From assembly GCF_002845275.2 (NCBI RefSeq), contig NZ_CP088149.1, positions 1,093,501 to 1,157,500 of the forward strand: a stretch of 64,000 bases of DNA, written 5' to 3'. The notes under the pieces are model-generated. The model searched no databases. It saw nothing but the letters and a program-made list of their open reading frames with translations, and was not told the DNA's origin. The translations under genes were made by a program, and so were the position numbers. Positions 8,506 to 18,436 of this stretch are shown here, one piece after another (the first letter of the stretch is position 1; each line of letters opens with the position of its first letter). This DNA comes from Pseudomonas sp. S06B 330. GTDB taxonomy: Bacteria; Pseudomonadota; Gammaproteobacteria; Pseudomonadales; Pseudomonadaceae.

Positions 8506-9099
8506 ATGAGCAATGACGGCGTCAATGCAGGCCGGCGTCGCTTCCTCGTAGCAGCCACATCCGTGGTGGGTGCTGCAGGAGCGGTGGGGGCTGCGGTCCC
8601 GTTCGTGGGGTCATGGTTCCCCAGTGCCAAGGCGAAAGCCGCAGGTGCACCGGTGAAGGTCAATATTGCCAAGGTGGAGCCAGGGCAGCAGATGATTGCT
8701 GAATGGCGTGGCCAGCCGGTCTTCATCGTCCGTCGCACCGAAGAGATCCTCGGCAACCTCAAGAAGATCACTGGCGACCTCTCCGACCCTGAATCCAAGG
8801 CATCGGTTCAACCGACTTACGTCAACCCGGAAAACCGTGCGATCAAGCCGGAGATCCTGGTGTTGGTCGGTCTGTGCACCCACCTGGGCTGCTCGCCAAC
8901 CTTCCGTCCTGAAGTCGCCCCGGTTGATCTGGGTCCCAAGTGGGTTGGCGGTTACTTCTGTCCCTGCCACGGCTCGCACTACGACCTGGCTGGCCGCGTC
9001 TACAAGTCCCAGCCGGCGCCGCTCAATCTGCCAGTGCCGCCGCACTCTTATGAGTCGGACGACATCATTGTCGTCGGCGTCGATCAGGAGAACGCGTGA
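8506..9099 (+). CDS. petA: Ubiquinol-cytochrome c reductase iron-sulfur (Rieske) subunit
   Basis: The 197-residue Rieske protein of the cytochrome bc1 complex takes an electron from ubiquinol and hands it to cytochrome c1. The twin-arginine signal-anchor is NAGRRRFLVAA, followed by a membrane helix. Cluster ligands are Cys124 and His126 in CTHLGC and Cys152 and His155 in CPCHG, and Cys129-Cys154 form the usual disulfide. The start is ATG 8506 with GGGAGAGG ahead. The stop overlaps the petB start (TGATG). Confidence 0.97.
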   Translation: MSNDGVNAGRRRFLVAATSVVGAAGAVGAAVPFVGSWFPSAKAKAAGAPVKVNIAKVEPGQQMIAEWRGQPVFIVRRTEEILGNLKKITGDLSDPESKASVQPTYVNPENRAIKPEILVLVGLCTHLGCSPTFRPEVAPVDLGPKWVGGYFCPCHGSHYDLAGRVYKSQPAPLNLPVPPHSYESDDIIVVGVDQENA

Positions 9100-10310
9100 T
9101 GAGTAAGTTCATGGACTGGGTTGACGCCCGCTTCCCCGCGACCAAGATGTGGGAAGACCATCTCAGCAAGTATTACGCACCGAAGAACTTCAACTTCTTC
9201 TACTTTTTCGGCTCCTTGGCACTGCTGGTGCTGGTTAACCAGATCGTCACCGGCGTCTGGCTGACCATGAGCTTCACGCCGTCGGCCGAAGAAGCCTTTG
9301 CTTCGGTCGAATACATCATGCGTGACGTCGAGTACGGCTGGATCCTGCGCTACTTGCACTCCACCGGCGCGTCGGCATTCTTCATTGTCGTTTACCTGCA
9401 CATGTTCCGCGGTCTGCTCTACGGCTCGTACCAGAAGCCGCGTGAGCTGGTCTGGGTGTTCGGTATGCTGATCTACCTGGCGCTGATGGCGGAAGCCTTC
9501 ATGGGCTACCTGCTGCCGTGGGGGCAGATGTCTTACTGGGGTGCCCAGGTGATCATCTCGCTGTTCGGCGCGATTCCAGTGATCGGCGATGACCTGACCC
9601 AGTGGATCCGTGGTGACTACCTGATTTCCGGCATCACCCTGAACCGCTTCTTCGCCTTGCACGTGGTGGCCCTGCCGATCGTTATTCTCGGTCTGGTGGT
9701 GTTGCACATCCTGGCGTTGCACGAGGTGGGTTCGAACAACCCTGATGGTGTCGATATCAAGAAGCACAAGGATGAGAACGGTGTGCCGCTTGATGGCATT
9801 GCCTTCCACCCTTACTACACCGTGAAGGATATCGTCGGCGTCGTCGTGTTCCTCTTCGTGTTCTGTGCCGTGGTGTTCTTCTTCCCGGAAATGGGCGGTT
9901 ACTTCCTGGAGAAACCGAACTTCGAGCAGGCCAACGCCTTCAAGACCCCTGAACACATTGCCCCGGTCTGGTACTTCACCCCGTTCTACGCGATCCTGCG
10001 GGCGGTTCCAGACAAACTCCTCGGCGTTATCGCCATGGGTGCTGCGATTGCCGTGCTGTTCGTGCTGCCATGGCTCGACCGCAGTCCGGTCAAGTCCATG
10101 CGCTACAAGGGCTGGATGAGCAAGGTTTGGCTGCTGGTGTTCTGCATCTCGTTCGTGATCCTCGGTGTGCTCGGTGTACTGTCACCAACCCCGGGTCGCA
10201 CACTGCTGTCGCAGGTATGCACCTTCCTGTATTTCGCCTACTTCCTTCTGATGCCGTTCTACACCCGGCTTGAGAAGACCAAACCGGTTCCGGAAAGGGT
10301 GACTGGCTGA
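9099..10310 (+). CDS. petB: Cytochrome b subunit of the bc1 complex
   Basis: The 403-residue integral membrane subunit carries both haem b groups and the quinone sites. Histidine-bearing helices appear as RYLHSTGAS, VYLHMFRG, HVVALPI and LHILALHEVG, and the Qo-site motif is PEWY-like in the segment APVWYFTPFYAILR. The reading frame extends one GTG codon upstream (9096), but ATG 9099 overlaps the petA stop and is the better start. Loop residues rich in Lys and Asp (DIKKHKDENG) lie near 219-228. The gene overlaps petC by TGATG. Confidence 0.97.
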   Translation: MSKFMDWVDARFPATKMWEDHLSKYYAPKNFNFFYFFGSLALLVLVNQIVTGVWLTMSFTPSAEEAFASVEYIMRDVEYGWILRYLHSTGASAFFIVVYLHMFRGLLYGSYQKPRELVWVFGMLIYLALMAEAFMGYLLPWGQMSYWGAQVIISLFGAIPVIGDDLTQWIRGDYLISGITLNRFFALHVVALPIVILGLVVLHILALHEVGSNNPDGVDIKKHKDENGVPLDGIAFHPYYTVKDIVGVVVFLFVFCAVVFFFPEMGGYFLEKPNFEQANAFKTPEHIAPVWYFTPFYAILRAVPDKLLGVIAMGAAIAVLFVLPWLDRSPVKSMRYKGWMSKVWLLVFCISFVILGVLGVLSPTPGRTLLSQVCTFLYFAYFLLMPFYTRLEKTKPVPERVTG

Positions 10311-11089
10311 TGAAAAAGCTATTTGCAGTATTGATTCTGGCAGTGATGCCCTCGTTGACCTTCGCGGCCGAAACCGGCGTGGTACTGGACAAGGTTGATA
10401 TCGATCTGGCCGACAAGGCTGCCATGCAGGACGGCGCACGCACCTTTGCCAACTATTGCATGGGTTGCCACAGCGCCAAGTTCCAGCGTTACGAGCGTGT
10501 TGCCGACGACCTGGGTATTCCCCACGAGCTGATGCTCGAGAACCTGGTGTTCACGGGTGCCAAGATTGGCGATCACATGAAGATCGGCATGAGGCCTGAC
10601 GATGCCAAGACCTGGTTCGGCGCCGCGCCGCCTGACCTGACCCTGGTCGCCCGGGTGCGTGGTACTGACTGGCTGTACACCTACCTGCGCAGCTTCTACG
10701 AGGACAAGTCGCGTCCTTATGGCGTGAACAACAAGGTGTTCCCGAACGTCGGCATGCCTAACGTGCTGGTTGGCCTGCAAGGCAATCAGGTAATTGGCTG
10801 CAAACAGGTGCAGACGGAGGTGGATGGCAAGAAGCAATTCGACCCGTTGACCGGCACGCCATTGACTCACGAAGCATGTGACCAGCTGACCGTGGAGCCG
10901 AAATCCGGTACCCTGACCGAAGAGCAGTTCGACGAGAAGGTCAAGAACCTGGTGACCTTCCTGGCCTACTCGGCCAACCCGGTCAAACTGGAAAGTCAGC
11001 GCATCGGTACCTACGTGTTACTGTACCTGGCCTTCTTCTTCATATTCGCTTACCTGCTTAAGCGCGAATACTGGAAGGACGTGCACTGA
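10310..11089 (+). CDS. petC: Cytochrome c1 subunit of the bc1 complex
   Basis: The 259-residue product has a cleavable signal peptide (about 1-20) and the haem c site CMGCH at 50-54. A C-terminal membrane anchor (about 230-252) ends in KREYWKDVH. It moves electrons from the Rieske subunit to soluble or bound cytochrome c in the periplasm. It is the last gene of the petABC operon; an imperfect GC-rich hairpin follows at 11114-11161. Confidence 0.96.
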   Translation: MKKLFAVLILAVMPSLTFAAETGVVLDKVDIDLADKAAMQDGARTFANYCMGCHSAKFQRYERVADDLGIPHELMLENLVFTGAKIGDHMKIGMRPDDAKTWFGAAPPDLTLVARVRGTDWLYTYLRSFYEDKSRPYGVNNKVFPNVGMPNVLVGLQGNQVIGCKQVQTEVDGKKQFDPLTGTPLTHEACDQLTVEPKSGTLTEEQFDEKVKNLVTFLAYSANPVKLESQRIGTYVLLYLAFFFIFAYLLKREYWKDVH

Positions 11090-11113
11090 TCACGCAGTAG
11101 TTTCTGGTAGTTG

Positions 11114-11161
11114 AGCGCGCCCTGGGGGGCCTCTGGAATACGGAGGCGCCTGCAGGGCGCG
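11114..11161 (+). terminator. Imperfect hairpin after petABC
   Basis: GCGCGCCCTG...GGCCTC can pair with GAGGCGCC...CAGGGCGCG around a short loop, and GTTTGCATTT follows. The stem has a mismatch or bulge and the T tract is weak, so it may end only part of the transcription before sspA. Confidence 0.4.
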
Positions 11162-11205
11162 TTTGCATTTGTAGCTTTTATAATTTCATCGCGAGGAGGA
11201 CCACT

Positions 11206-11823
11206 ATGGGCGTGACCAACCGGTTAGCCTGCTACTCCGACCCCGCTGACCATTATTCTCATCGGGTGCGCATCGTTCTCGCCGAGAAGGGCGTCAGCGT
11301 CGAGATCATCAATGTCGATCCCGGACGCTTGCCGCCCAAGCTGGTCGAAGTGAACCCCTATGGCGGCGTGCCAACCCTGGTCGATCGCGACCTGGCGTTG
11401 TACGAGTCGACCGTGGTGATGGAATACCTCGACGAGCGTTATCCGCATCCACCGCTGTTGCCGGTCTACCCGGTGGCGCGGGCCAACAGCCGGCTGCTGA
11501 TCCATCGCATCCAGCGCGATTGGTGTGCACTGGTTGATTTGATTCTCGACCCGCGCAGCAAGGAAGCGGCGCGTGTGCAGGCGCGCAAGGAGCTGCGCGA
11601 AAGCCTGACCGGCGTGTCGCCGTTGTTTGCCGACAAGCCGTGTTTCCTCAGTGAGGAGCAAAGTCTGGTCGATTGTTGTCTACTGCCCATACTCTGGCGT
11701 TTGCCAGTGTTGGGAATTGAACTGCCGCGGCCGGCCAAGCCGTTGCTCGATTACATGGAGCGACAGTTTGCCCGCGAAGCTTTCCAGGCAAGCCTGTCCG
11801 CTGCTGAACGTGAAATGCGCTAG
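11206..11823 (+). CDS. sspA: Stringent starvation protein A, GST fold
   Basis: The 205-residue product has a thioredoxin-like N-terminal half ([24 protein letters not shown]) and a helical GST C-half. This SspA binds RNA polymerase as a regulator of stress and virulence genes in E. coli and pseudomonads rather than acting as a transferase. GAGGAGGA lies 6 bases ahead of ATG 11206. A perfect TATAAT at 11179-11184 could be a -10 box, but no good -35 is seen. sspB follows at 17 bases. Confidence 0.93.
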   Translation: MGVTNRLACYSDPADHYSHRVRIVLAEKGVSVEIINVDPGRLPPKLVEVNPYGGVPTLVDRDLALYESTVVMEYLDERYPHPPLLPVYPVARANSRLLIHRIQRDWCALVDLILDPRSKEAARVQARKELRESLTGVSPLFADKPCFLSEEQSLVDCCLLPILWRLPVLGIELPRPAKPLLDYMERQFAREAFQASLSAAEREMR

Positions 11824-11840
11824 GTTTTAAGGAGCTGTCG

Positions 11841-12272
11841 ATGAACTCCAGTCGCCCCTATTTGGTACGTGCACTCTATGAGTGGATCGTGGACAACGAC
11901 TGCACCCCGCATATGCTGGTCAACGCTGAGTACCCAGCGGTACAAGTGCCCCAGGGCTTCACCAGCGATGGCCAGATCGTCTTGAACATCTCACCCAGTG
12001 CCGTACGCCACCTGCACATGGATAACGAGGCTGTGAGCTTCGAGGGGCGCTTTGGCGGGGTTGCTCATACCCTGTTCGTGCCTGCCGGTGCGATTCTCGG
12101 TATTTATGCCCGGGAAAATGGCCAGGGTATGGTCTTTGAGCTCGAGCCGCCCGTGCTTGAAGATGATGAATACGAAGAGGACGATGGTGTTGAGCCGGAT
12201 GACGATGGCCCACCGGCCGGTGGCCAGCCGCCACGCCCCAGCGGGCGTCCGAGTCTGAAGGTTGTGAAGTAA
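11841..12272 (+). CDS. sspB: ClpXP protease specificity-enhancing factor SspB
   Basis: The 143-residue adaptor has the SspB core (residues 1-105: RPYLVRALYEWIVDNDCTPH, then LNISPSAVRHL). A flexible acidic and Pro/Gly-rich tail ends in RPSLKVVK, the tail that docks on ClpX. It delivers ssrA-tagged proteins to ClpXP. It forms an operon with sspA, and AAGGAG lies ahead of ATG 11841. A strong terminator follows 2 bases after the stop. Confidence 0.95.
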   Translation: MNSSRPYLVRALYEWIVDNDCTPHMLVNAEYPAVQVPQGFTSDGQIVLNISPSAVRHLHMDNEAVSFEGRFGGVAHTLFVPAGAILGIYARENGQGMVFELEPPVLEDDEYEEDDGVEPDDDGPPAGGQPPRPSGRPSLKVVK

Positions 12273-12273
12273 C

Positions 12274-12307
12274 AAAAAAAGGCGATCCATGTGGATCGCC
12301 TTTTTTT
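12274..12307. terminator. Bidirectional terminator between sspB and the small lipoprotein gene
   Basis: AAAAAAAGGCGATCC and GGATCGCCTTTTTTT pair around a short loop. The A and T runs on each side let it serve sspB on the plus strand and the convergent lipoprotein gene on the minus strand. Confidence 0.93.
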
Positions 12308-12318
12308 ATCCGTCCTGA

Positions 12319-12537
12319 TTACAGGTCGGTGATGGTGCGGACCTGGTCCTTGTTGACGCGGGTCACTTTGCCGTCCAGCTGTTCGAACTCGTAGAAGCCC
12401 GAGCTGCGCTCAAAGCGTGGGGCGTCGACAGCCTGAAATTCGCGGCCATCGTTGAGGGTGATCAGGCTTGGGGTGGAGCAGCCAGCCAGTGTGGCGAAAG
12501 CGCCGATCAGCAGGGTTGGCAGCAGGCCGTTTTTCAT
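12319..12537 (-). CDS. Small YgdI/YgdR-type lipoprotein (DUF903)
   Basis: The 72-residue product has a lipoprotein signal ending in the lipobox LAGC with Cys20. A mature part of about 53 residues contains LNDGREFQAVDAPRF, the DUF903 Sm-like beta pattern. Serine and threonine follow the Cys, so outer-membrane sorting is likely. The function of the family is not known. It stands alone between a shared terminator and a repeat element. Confidence 0.85.
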   Translation of the reverse strand: MKNGLLPTLLIGAFATLAGCSTPSLITLNDGREFQAVDAPRFERSSGFYEFEQLDGKVTRVNKDQVRTITDL

Positions 12538-12593
12538 GGGTACTTCCTAGGCAGATTGAATGTAAGGGCTAGGGGCGCGTTGCGTCCCATCTC

Positions 12594-12659
12594 CGGCAAG
12601 GCCGGCTCCCATAGGATGGCGTGCACAAATGCAAAACTATGGGGGGCTGGCCTTGTCAG
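12594..12659. repeat. REP-like palindrome, family B copy 2
   Basis: The left arm CGGCAAGGCCGGCTCCCATA matches the perfect palindrome at 4945. The right arm (TATGGGGGGCTGGCCTTGTC) is degenerate and the loop is longer, about 25 bases. It lies between the small lipoprotein gene and the dolP-like gene. Confidence 0.7.
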
Positions 12660-12687
12660 CGATGGCCTGCACAGCAGGCCCGGGTAT

Positions 12688-13979
<1,292 letters not shown>

Positions 13980-13990
13980 TCAGGGCGGGC

Positions 13991-14362
13991 TCAGCAGTCG
14001 AAGGCGTTTTTCAGCCATTGGAGCGCTTGGCCCGAGTGGCCTCTGCCTTGCACGGCGATCACATCGAAACGGCAGGGGTGGTTGGCCCAGCGTGTTTCCT
14101 TGTGCAGAAAAGACTCGGCGGCTAGCACCAGTTTGTCCTGCTTGCGCCCGTCGATACTGCCGAGTGCACCGCCAAAGTTCGCGTGCAACCGATAGCGAAC
14201 TTCGACAAATACTACTGTATCGCTGTCGAGCATGACCAGATCAAGCTCGCCAAGTTTGCATCGCCAGTTCTGCGCCAGCAGGTGCAGGCCTTGCCCTTGA
14301 AGGTACTCAAGGGCGTGTCGCTCGGCGGCCTGGCCTGCCTGTTGGCGCGAACTGTCAGGCAT
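13991..14362 (-). CDS. yraN: YraN/UPF0102 family, predicted PD-(D/E)XK nuclease fold
   Basis: The 123-residue product has the nuclease-like core GELDLVMLDSDTVVFVEVRYR, where Asp, Glu and the nearby basic residue match the PD-(D/E)XK pattern. The role is not established; related proteins are linked to DNA processing. The frame is open upstream to 14416, but ATG 14360-14362 overlaps the lpoA stop (TGATG), showing translational coupling. This start gives the family's usual length. Confidence 0.88.
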   Translation of the reverse strand: MPDSSRQQAGQAAERHALEYLQGQGLHLLAQNWRCKLGELDLVMLDSDTVVFVEVRYRLHANFGGALGSIDGRKQDKLVLAAESFLHKETRWANHPCRFDVIAVQGRGHSGQALQWLKNAFDC

Positions 14363-16182
14363 CAGCGTGGGGTGTCGGGCAGGCGCTTGACCTGGCCGCC
14401 GGAGAACTCGGCCCATGGCAGTTGACGCTCAATGCGCTGGTTCGGGTTCATGCTCAGGCTGCCGGAGAAGCCTTCGATGCGGTTGTCTGGCAGTGCCTTG
14501 AGCTGACCCAAACGAGGCGCCAGGCTGTAGGCATCGATGCCCATGGCGTACAGGCGGCCAAGGCTGCCGGCCGCTTGTGGCCACTGGGTCACGACCTGCT
14601 GGCGCAGGCTGTTGTTGGTGTCGAGCAGCCATGGGGTTTCGCAGAAGCGAATGCCGTTCATGTCGTTGTACTGGTTGACGTCACCGCTGGCACTGTACAA
14701 GTGGGAAGTGGCGTAGACCGGTACATCACCGGCGTACTGGAAGTTGAGAGTCGGCTTGATCTGCTGGCCTTGTTGTGGGGTGGCAGCAAGGAAGATGAAG
14801 TCGATGTCCTGGCGGCGCGACGGCTGAGCCGAAACGGTGCCGCCGACAGTGTTCTGCAGGCTCTTGGCGCGGCCTTCGCTCTGGCGCAGCTGGAACAGGT
14901 CGGCGATCTGCTGGGCCAGGGCTACCGGTTGGTCAATATGTTCGGCAGCGAGCAGGGTACCGCCGTTGGCTTCCCAATCCTGGCGGAACGCCTTGAGTAC
15001 GCGGTCACCCCATTCGCCACGAGGTACCAGGGCAACGGCGCGAACCATGCCGTCGGCGCGGGCGCGACGCGATACTTCGCGGGCTTCGTCTTCGGCGGCC
15101 AGGCCAAACTGGAACAGTTGTGCCGGGCCATTCTGGCCTGCATCGCTGTAGTTCAGGGCCAGGGTGGTGATTGGCAGTTGTGGGCGAGAGGCGAGTTGCT
15201 TGACCAGCGGTTTTTCCAGCGGGCCAACCACCAATTGCACACCGGCGGCCTGGGCCTGGCGATAGAAGTCATCCAGGGAGGTCAGGCGCGAGCTGTCGAA
15301 CACTTCGATGGCAGGCGGCTTCTGGCCGGCTTGTTGCGCCTGGAAGTGTGCCGCCATGAAGCCGTCACGCAGGGCGCGGGCAACACCGGCCAGTTGACCT
15401 TCCTGTGGCAGCAGCAAGGCAATTTTGGTCAGCGGTTGGCTGGCCAGTTCCTTGAGCTTGACCAGCGGCAGCGGCAGTTGCAGAGCTGCTGGGTGGTCAG
15501 GGTGCTGGCTGCGCCAGGTGTCGATGGCGGACTGTTGCTGCTCCAGGGTCCCGGCGCTTTTCACGGCCAGGGCCAGGCTGGCCCAGCCGGCCAGGGTGTC
15601 GTTGCCAGTGGCAACGCCTTGCAGCTGATCGCTGGGGAGGGCCGCGACCAGGTTCCAGATCGCGTCGTTGTTGGCGCTGGCAGCATTGGCGCTGAGCAGT
15701 GGCGCCAGTTGCACGCGGGCCTTGGCGGCGCTCAAGGTCTGGCCGTCGGCTTCCAGGGCGGCAGCTTGCACGCTGAGGGTGCGAGCCTGTTGCTCTTCTG
15801 GCAGTTCGCCCAGGCGCGCCAGGCTTGGATGGCTCAGGGCGGTCAGGGCAGCCTTGGGCTGGTTGCGGGTCATGGCCAGCTCAGCGCTCAGCGTACTGGC
15901 GAAAACCTGTTGGGCCGGCTTGAGTTGGTCGACTGGTACCTGCTCGAGGATTTTCGCCGCACGGACGTTATCCTTCTGCCGGTAAGCCAGGTCGGCGGCG
16001 CTCAGGCGCAGCAGGGCGGCTTGTTCGGGTGTCTTGCTGGTGGCGGCCTGTTCAAGCAATTGCTCGATGCTGGCGTCCGGGGTGCGTGGCAGTTCGCCGA
16101 GGCTCGACGAAGGCGAGCTGGCGCAGGCTGCCAGCAGGGCGGCGAGGCAAAGGGCTGTGAACAGCCGCAGGCAAGCGATCAT
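14362..16182 (-). CDS. lpoA: Penicillin-binding protein activator LpoA
   Basis: The 606-residue outer-membrane lipoprotein (lipobox LLAAC, Cys20) has a TPR-like N-terminal half (about 35-240). The C-terminal half has the periplasmic-binding fold, seen in IALLLPQEGQLAGVARALRDG and QPLTKIALLLP. In E. coli LpoA crosses the periplasm to activate PBP1A, the bifunctional peptidoglycan synthase. It is the first gene of a four-gene envelope operon and is divergent from rsmI, a common arrangement in gammaproteobacteria. Confidence 0.93.
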   Translation of the reverse strand: MIACLRLFTALCLAALLAACASSPSSSLGELPRTPDASIEQLLEQAATSKTPEQAALLRLSAADLAYRQKDNVRAAKILEQVPVDQLKPAQQVFASTLSAELAMTRNQPKAALTALSHPSLARLGELPEEQQARTLSVQAAALEADGQTLSAAKARVQLAPLLSANAASANNDAIWNLVAALPSDQLQGVATGNDTLAGWASLALAVKSAGTLEQQQSAIDTWRSQHPDHPAALQLPLPLVKLKELASQPLTKIALLLPQEGQLAGVARALRDGFMAAHFQAQQAGQKPPAIEVFDSSRLTSLDDFYRQAQAAGVQLVVGPLEKPLVKQLASRPQLPITTLALNYSDAGQNGPAQLFQFGLAAEDEAREVSRRARADGMVRAVALVPRGEWGDRVLKAFRQDWEANGGTLLAAEHIDQPVALAQQIADLFQLRQSEGRAKSLQNTVGGTVSAQPSRRQDIDFIFLAATPQQGQQIKPTLNFQYAGDVPVYATSHLYSASGDVNQYNDMNGIRFCETPWLLDTNNSLRQQVVTQWPQAAGSLGRLYAMGIDAYSLAPRLGQLKALPDNRIEGFSGSLSMNPNQRIERQLPWAEFSGGQVKRLPDTPR

Positions 16183-16368
16183 GTAAAGGTCCTGTTACTC
16201 GATCAAATTAACGGGCAATTGTACCCAAGCGCTGGCCGGGGCGCGATGTTACTGGTGTTAATCCTTCAATATAGGTGCTGGAACGCACTGTGTAGGCACT
16301 GCTGGTTACGCATTGTTGCCGTCAGTCGGGCTACAATGGCGCTTTGTTCAACACGATAGGTGTGTGCT

Positions 16369-17244
16369 GTGACTGATGTTCCAGGGGCTTCCCAATCCAC
16401 TGCTGGCGCGCTTTACGTGGTGGCCACGCCCATCGGCAACCTGGATGACATGAGTGCGCGGGCACTGAAAGTGCTCAGTGATGTGGCCCTGATTGCCGCA
16501 GAGGACACCCGTCATTCGATTCGTTTGCTGCAGCACTTTGGCATCAATACACCTTTGGCAGCTTGCCATGAGCACAACGAGCGGGATGAAGGCAGTCGCT
16601 TTCTCACCCGATTGCTGGCAGGTGATAACGTTGCGTTGATCTCTGATGCCGGCACGCCGCTGATTTCCGATCCGGGCTATCACCTGGTGCGCCAGGCGCG
16701 TGCCGCGGGTATTGCTGTGGTGCCGGTGCCGGGCGCTTGTGCCTTGGTTGCCGCGTTGTCGGCAGCGGGGCTGCCTTCTGACCGGTTCATCTTTGAGGGG
16801 TTCCTGCCAGCCAAGGCAGTCGGCCGGCGGGCACGTCTAAGTCAGGTCAAGGAAGAGCCGCGCACCCTGATCTTCTATGAAGCGCCACACCGTATTCTGG
16901 AGTGCTTGCAAGACATGGAAGAGGTGTTTGGTGCAGAGCGCCCAGCGTTGCTGGCCCGTGAGCTGACCAAGACCTTTGAAACCCTCAAGGGGCTGCCACT
17001 GGGTGAGCTGCGTGCGTTCGTCGAGGCTGACAGCAATCAGCAGCGTGGCGAGTGCGTGGTGCTGGTCGCGGGCTGGACCGCGCCGGAAGACGAGCAGGCC
17101 GTCAGTAGCGAGGCGATGCGTGTGCTCGACCTGCTGCTGGCGGAGATGCCGCTCAAGCGGGCGGCGGCACTGGCGGCGGAAATTACCGGGGTGCGCAAGA
17201 ATGTGCTGTATCAGGCGGCCCTGGAAAAACAGAAAGACAAATAG
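16369..17244 (+). CDS. rsmI: 16S rRNA (cytidine(1402)-2'-O)-methyltransferase
   Basis: This SAM-dependent tetrapyrrole-methylase-fold enzyme modifies C1402 in the decoding centre. ALYVVATPIGNLDDMSARA at the N-terminus, AEDTRHS, and DAGTPLISDPGY with VPVPGACA are diagnostic. The frame is open from GTG 16360, but GTG 16369 has AGG 8 bases ahead and is the better start, giving 291 residues. It is divergent from lpoA and followed by rnpB after about 65 bases. Confidence 0.93.
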   Translation: MTDVPGASQSTAGALYVVATPIGNLDDMSARALKVLSDVALIAAEDTRHSIRLLQHFGINTPLAACHEHNERDEGSRFLTRLLAGDNVALISDAGTPLISDPGYHLVRQARAAGIAVVPVPGACALVAALSAAGLPSDRFIFEGFLPAKAVGRRARLSQVKEEPRTLIFYEAPHRILECLQDMEEVFGAERPALLARELTKTFETLKGLPLGELRAFVEADSNQQRGECVVLVAGWTAPEDEQAVSSEAMRVLDLLLAEMPLKRAAALAAEITGVRKNVLYQAALEKQKDK

Positions 17245-17310
17245 TGGCTTGGTGCTACTATTTGTTTTATCGCTTGTTCTTGAGCGCCGCTGCCGTTAAC
17301 CTTTGCGGCG

Positions 17311-17671
17311 GAGAGTCGATCGGACAGTCGCTGCCTTCTTTTGTTCCGCAAAAGAGGGGGGAGGAAAGTCCGGGCTCCATAGGGCAGAGTGCCAGGTAAC
17401 GCCTGGGGGGCGCGAGCCTACGGAAAGTGCCACAGAAAACAACCGCCTAAGCACTTCGGTGCCGGTAAGGGTGAAAAGGTGCGGTAAGAGCGCACCGCAC
17501 GACTGGCAACAGTTCGTGGCTAGGTAAACCCCACTCGGAGCAAGACCAAATAGGGTTCCATATGGCGCGGCCCGCGTTGGAACCGGGTAGGTTGCTAAAG
17601 GTGTCCAGTGATGGCCATCGTAGAGGAATGACTGTCCTCGACAGAACCCGGCTTACAGATCGACTCTCCAC
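17311..17671 (+). ncRNA. rnpB: RNase P RNA, bacterial type A
   Basis: The ends GAGAGTCGATC and GATCGACTCTC pair as helix P1. The conserved core GAGGAAAGTCCGGGCTCC is at about 17361-17378, and AGAGGAATGACTG with ACAGAACCCGGCTTA marks the 3' conserved region. The catalytic RNA trims the 5' leader of pre-tRNA. Its place between rsmI and mraZ is typical of Pseudomonas. A minus-strand reading frame across it (17447-17671) is not a gene. Confidence 0.96.
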
Positions 17672-17875
17672 CTCTTCCCCTCCTGCTTGAATCGATAGCA
17701 GATGTGTCTTTGTAATACCGAAAAAATCTTACTCTTAATAAATCACTTTAACTTCGGACTCTATTTGTCTGTATGGGTTTGATTTTTTTCGTCAAAAACC
17801 TCTCCGCTTTGTCGTTTCTTCTTCCTACATTGCGCTAAATCTCCGATCTGTAAGGGATTTCCTTATAAGCGTGCC

Positions 17876-17905
17876 TTGACGGTGTGGTAGGCGGATTCCT
17901 ATAGT
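17876..17905 (+). promoter_or_regulatory. Sigma-70 promoter of the dcw cluster
   Basis: TTGACG at 17876-17881 and TATAGT at 17900-17905 are spaced by 18 bases. Transcription would start about 17912, at the edge of the MraZ-type boxes, which fits repression by MraZ. From 17672 to about 17870 the sequence is AT-rich and I recognise no feature in it. Confidence 0.72.
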
Positions 17906-17911
17906 GTGCGC

Positions 17912-17968
17912 AAGTGGCAGAAAGTGGCATGAAGTGGGTTTTCTGAACACAAAAAAGCAAACAAGTGG
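17912..17968 (+). promoter_or_regulatory. MraZ operator: repeated AAGTGG boxes
   Basis: AAGTGG occurs at 17912, 17922 and 17932, exactly 10 bases apart, and again at 17963 just before the mraZ start. MraZ proteins are known to bind tandem TGGG-type repeats with about one-turn spacing at their own promoter. Direct repeat and spacing are seen; the binding is inferred from the family. Confidence 0.75.
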
Positions 17969-17980
17969 GGAATCGCAGCC

Positions 17981-18436
17981 GTGTTCCGCGGAGCAAACGC
18001 CATCAACCTCGACGCAAAGGGCCGTCTCGCAATGCCGAGCCGGTACCGTGACGAGCTCGATTCGCGTAGTTCCGGGCAGTTGATTGTGACGATCGACGCG
18101 GTGGATCCCTGCTTATGTGTATACCCGCTCGATGAGTGGGAGCTGATTGAAGCCAAGTTGCGCGCCTTGCCGTCATTGCGTGAAGAGAACCGTCGCCTGC
18201 AGCGTCTGCTGATCGGCAATGCGGTGGATCTGGAGCTTGATGGCAGTGGGCGCTTCTTGGTGCCTCCGCGTTTGCGTGAATACGCCAAGCTCGACAAGAA
18301 GGCGATGCTGGTAGGGCAACTGAACAAATTTCAACTGTGGGATGAGGATGCCTGGAACGCAGTTTCGGCAGCCGATCTTGCAGCTATTCAACAACCGGGC
18401 GCCATGCCTGATGAACTGCGTGATTTGATCCTGTGA
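17981..18436 (+). CDS. mraZ: Transcriptional regulator MraZ
   Basis: The 151-residue product has two SpoVT/AbrB-like domains, each with the DxxGR pattern: [15 protein letters not shown] near 9-23 and [15 protein letters not shown] near 86-100. MraZ forms a ring-shaped oligomer that represses its own operon in E. coli. The start is GTG 17981. The stop overlaps the rsmH GTG (GTGA). It is the first gene of the cluster, with a matching operator in front. Confidence 0.96.
   Translation: MFRGANAINLDAKGRLAMPSRYRDELDSRSSGQLIVTIDAVDPCLCVYPLDEWELIEAKLRALPSLREENRRLQRLLIGNAVDLELDGSGRFLVPPRLREYAKLDKKAMLVGQLNKFQLWDEDAWNAVSAADLAAIQQPGAMPDELRDLIL

Noticed and set aside
17447..17671. Minus-strand frame over the RNase P RNA
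   Set aside because: It is fully explained by the structured RNA gene.
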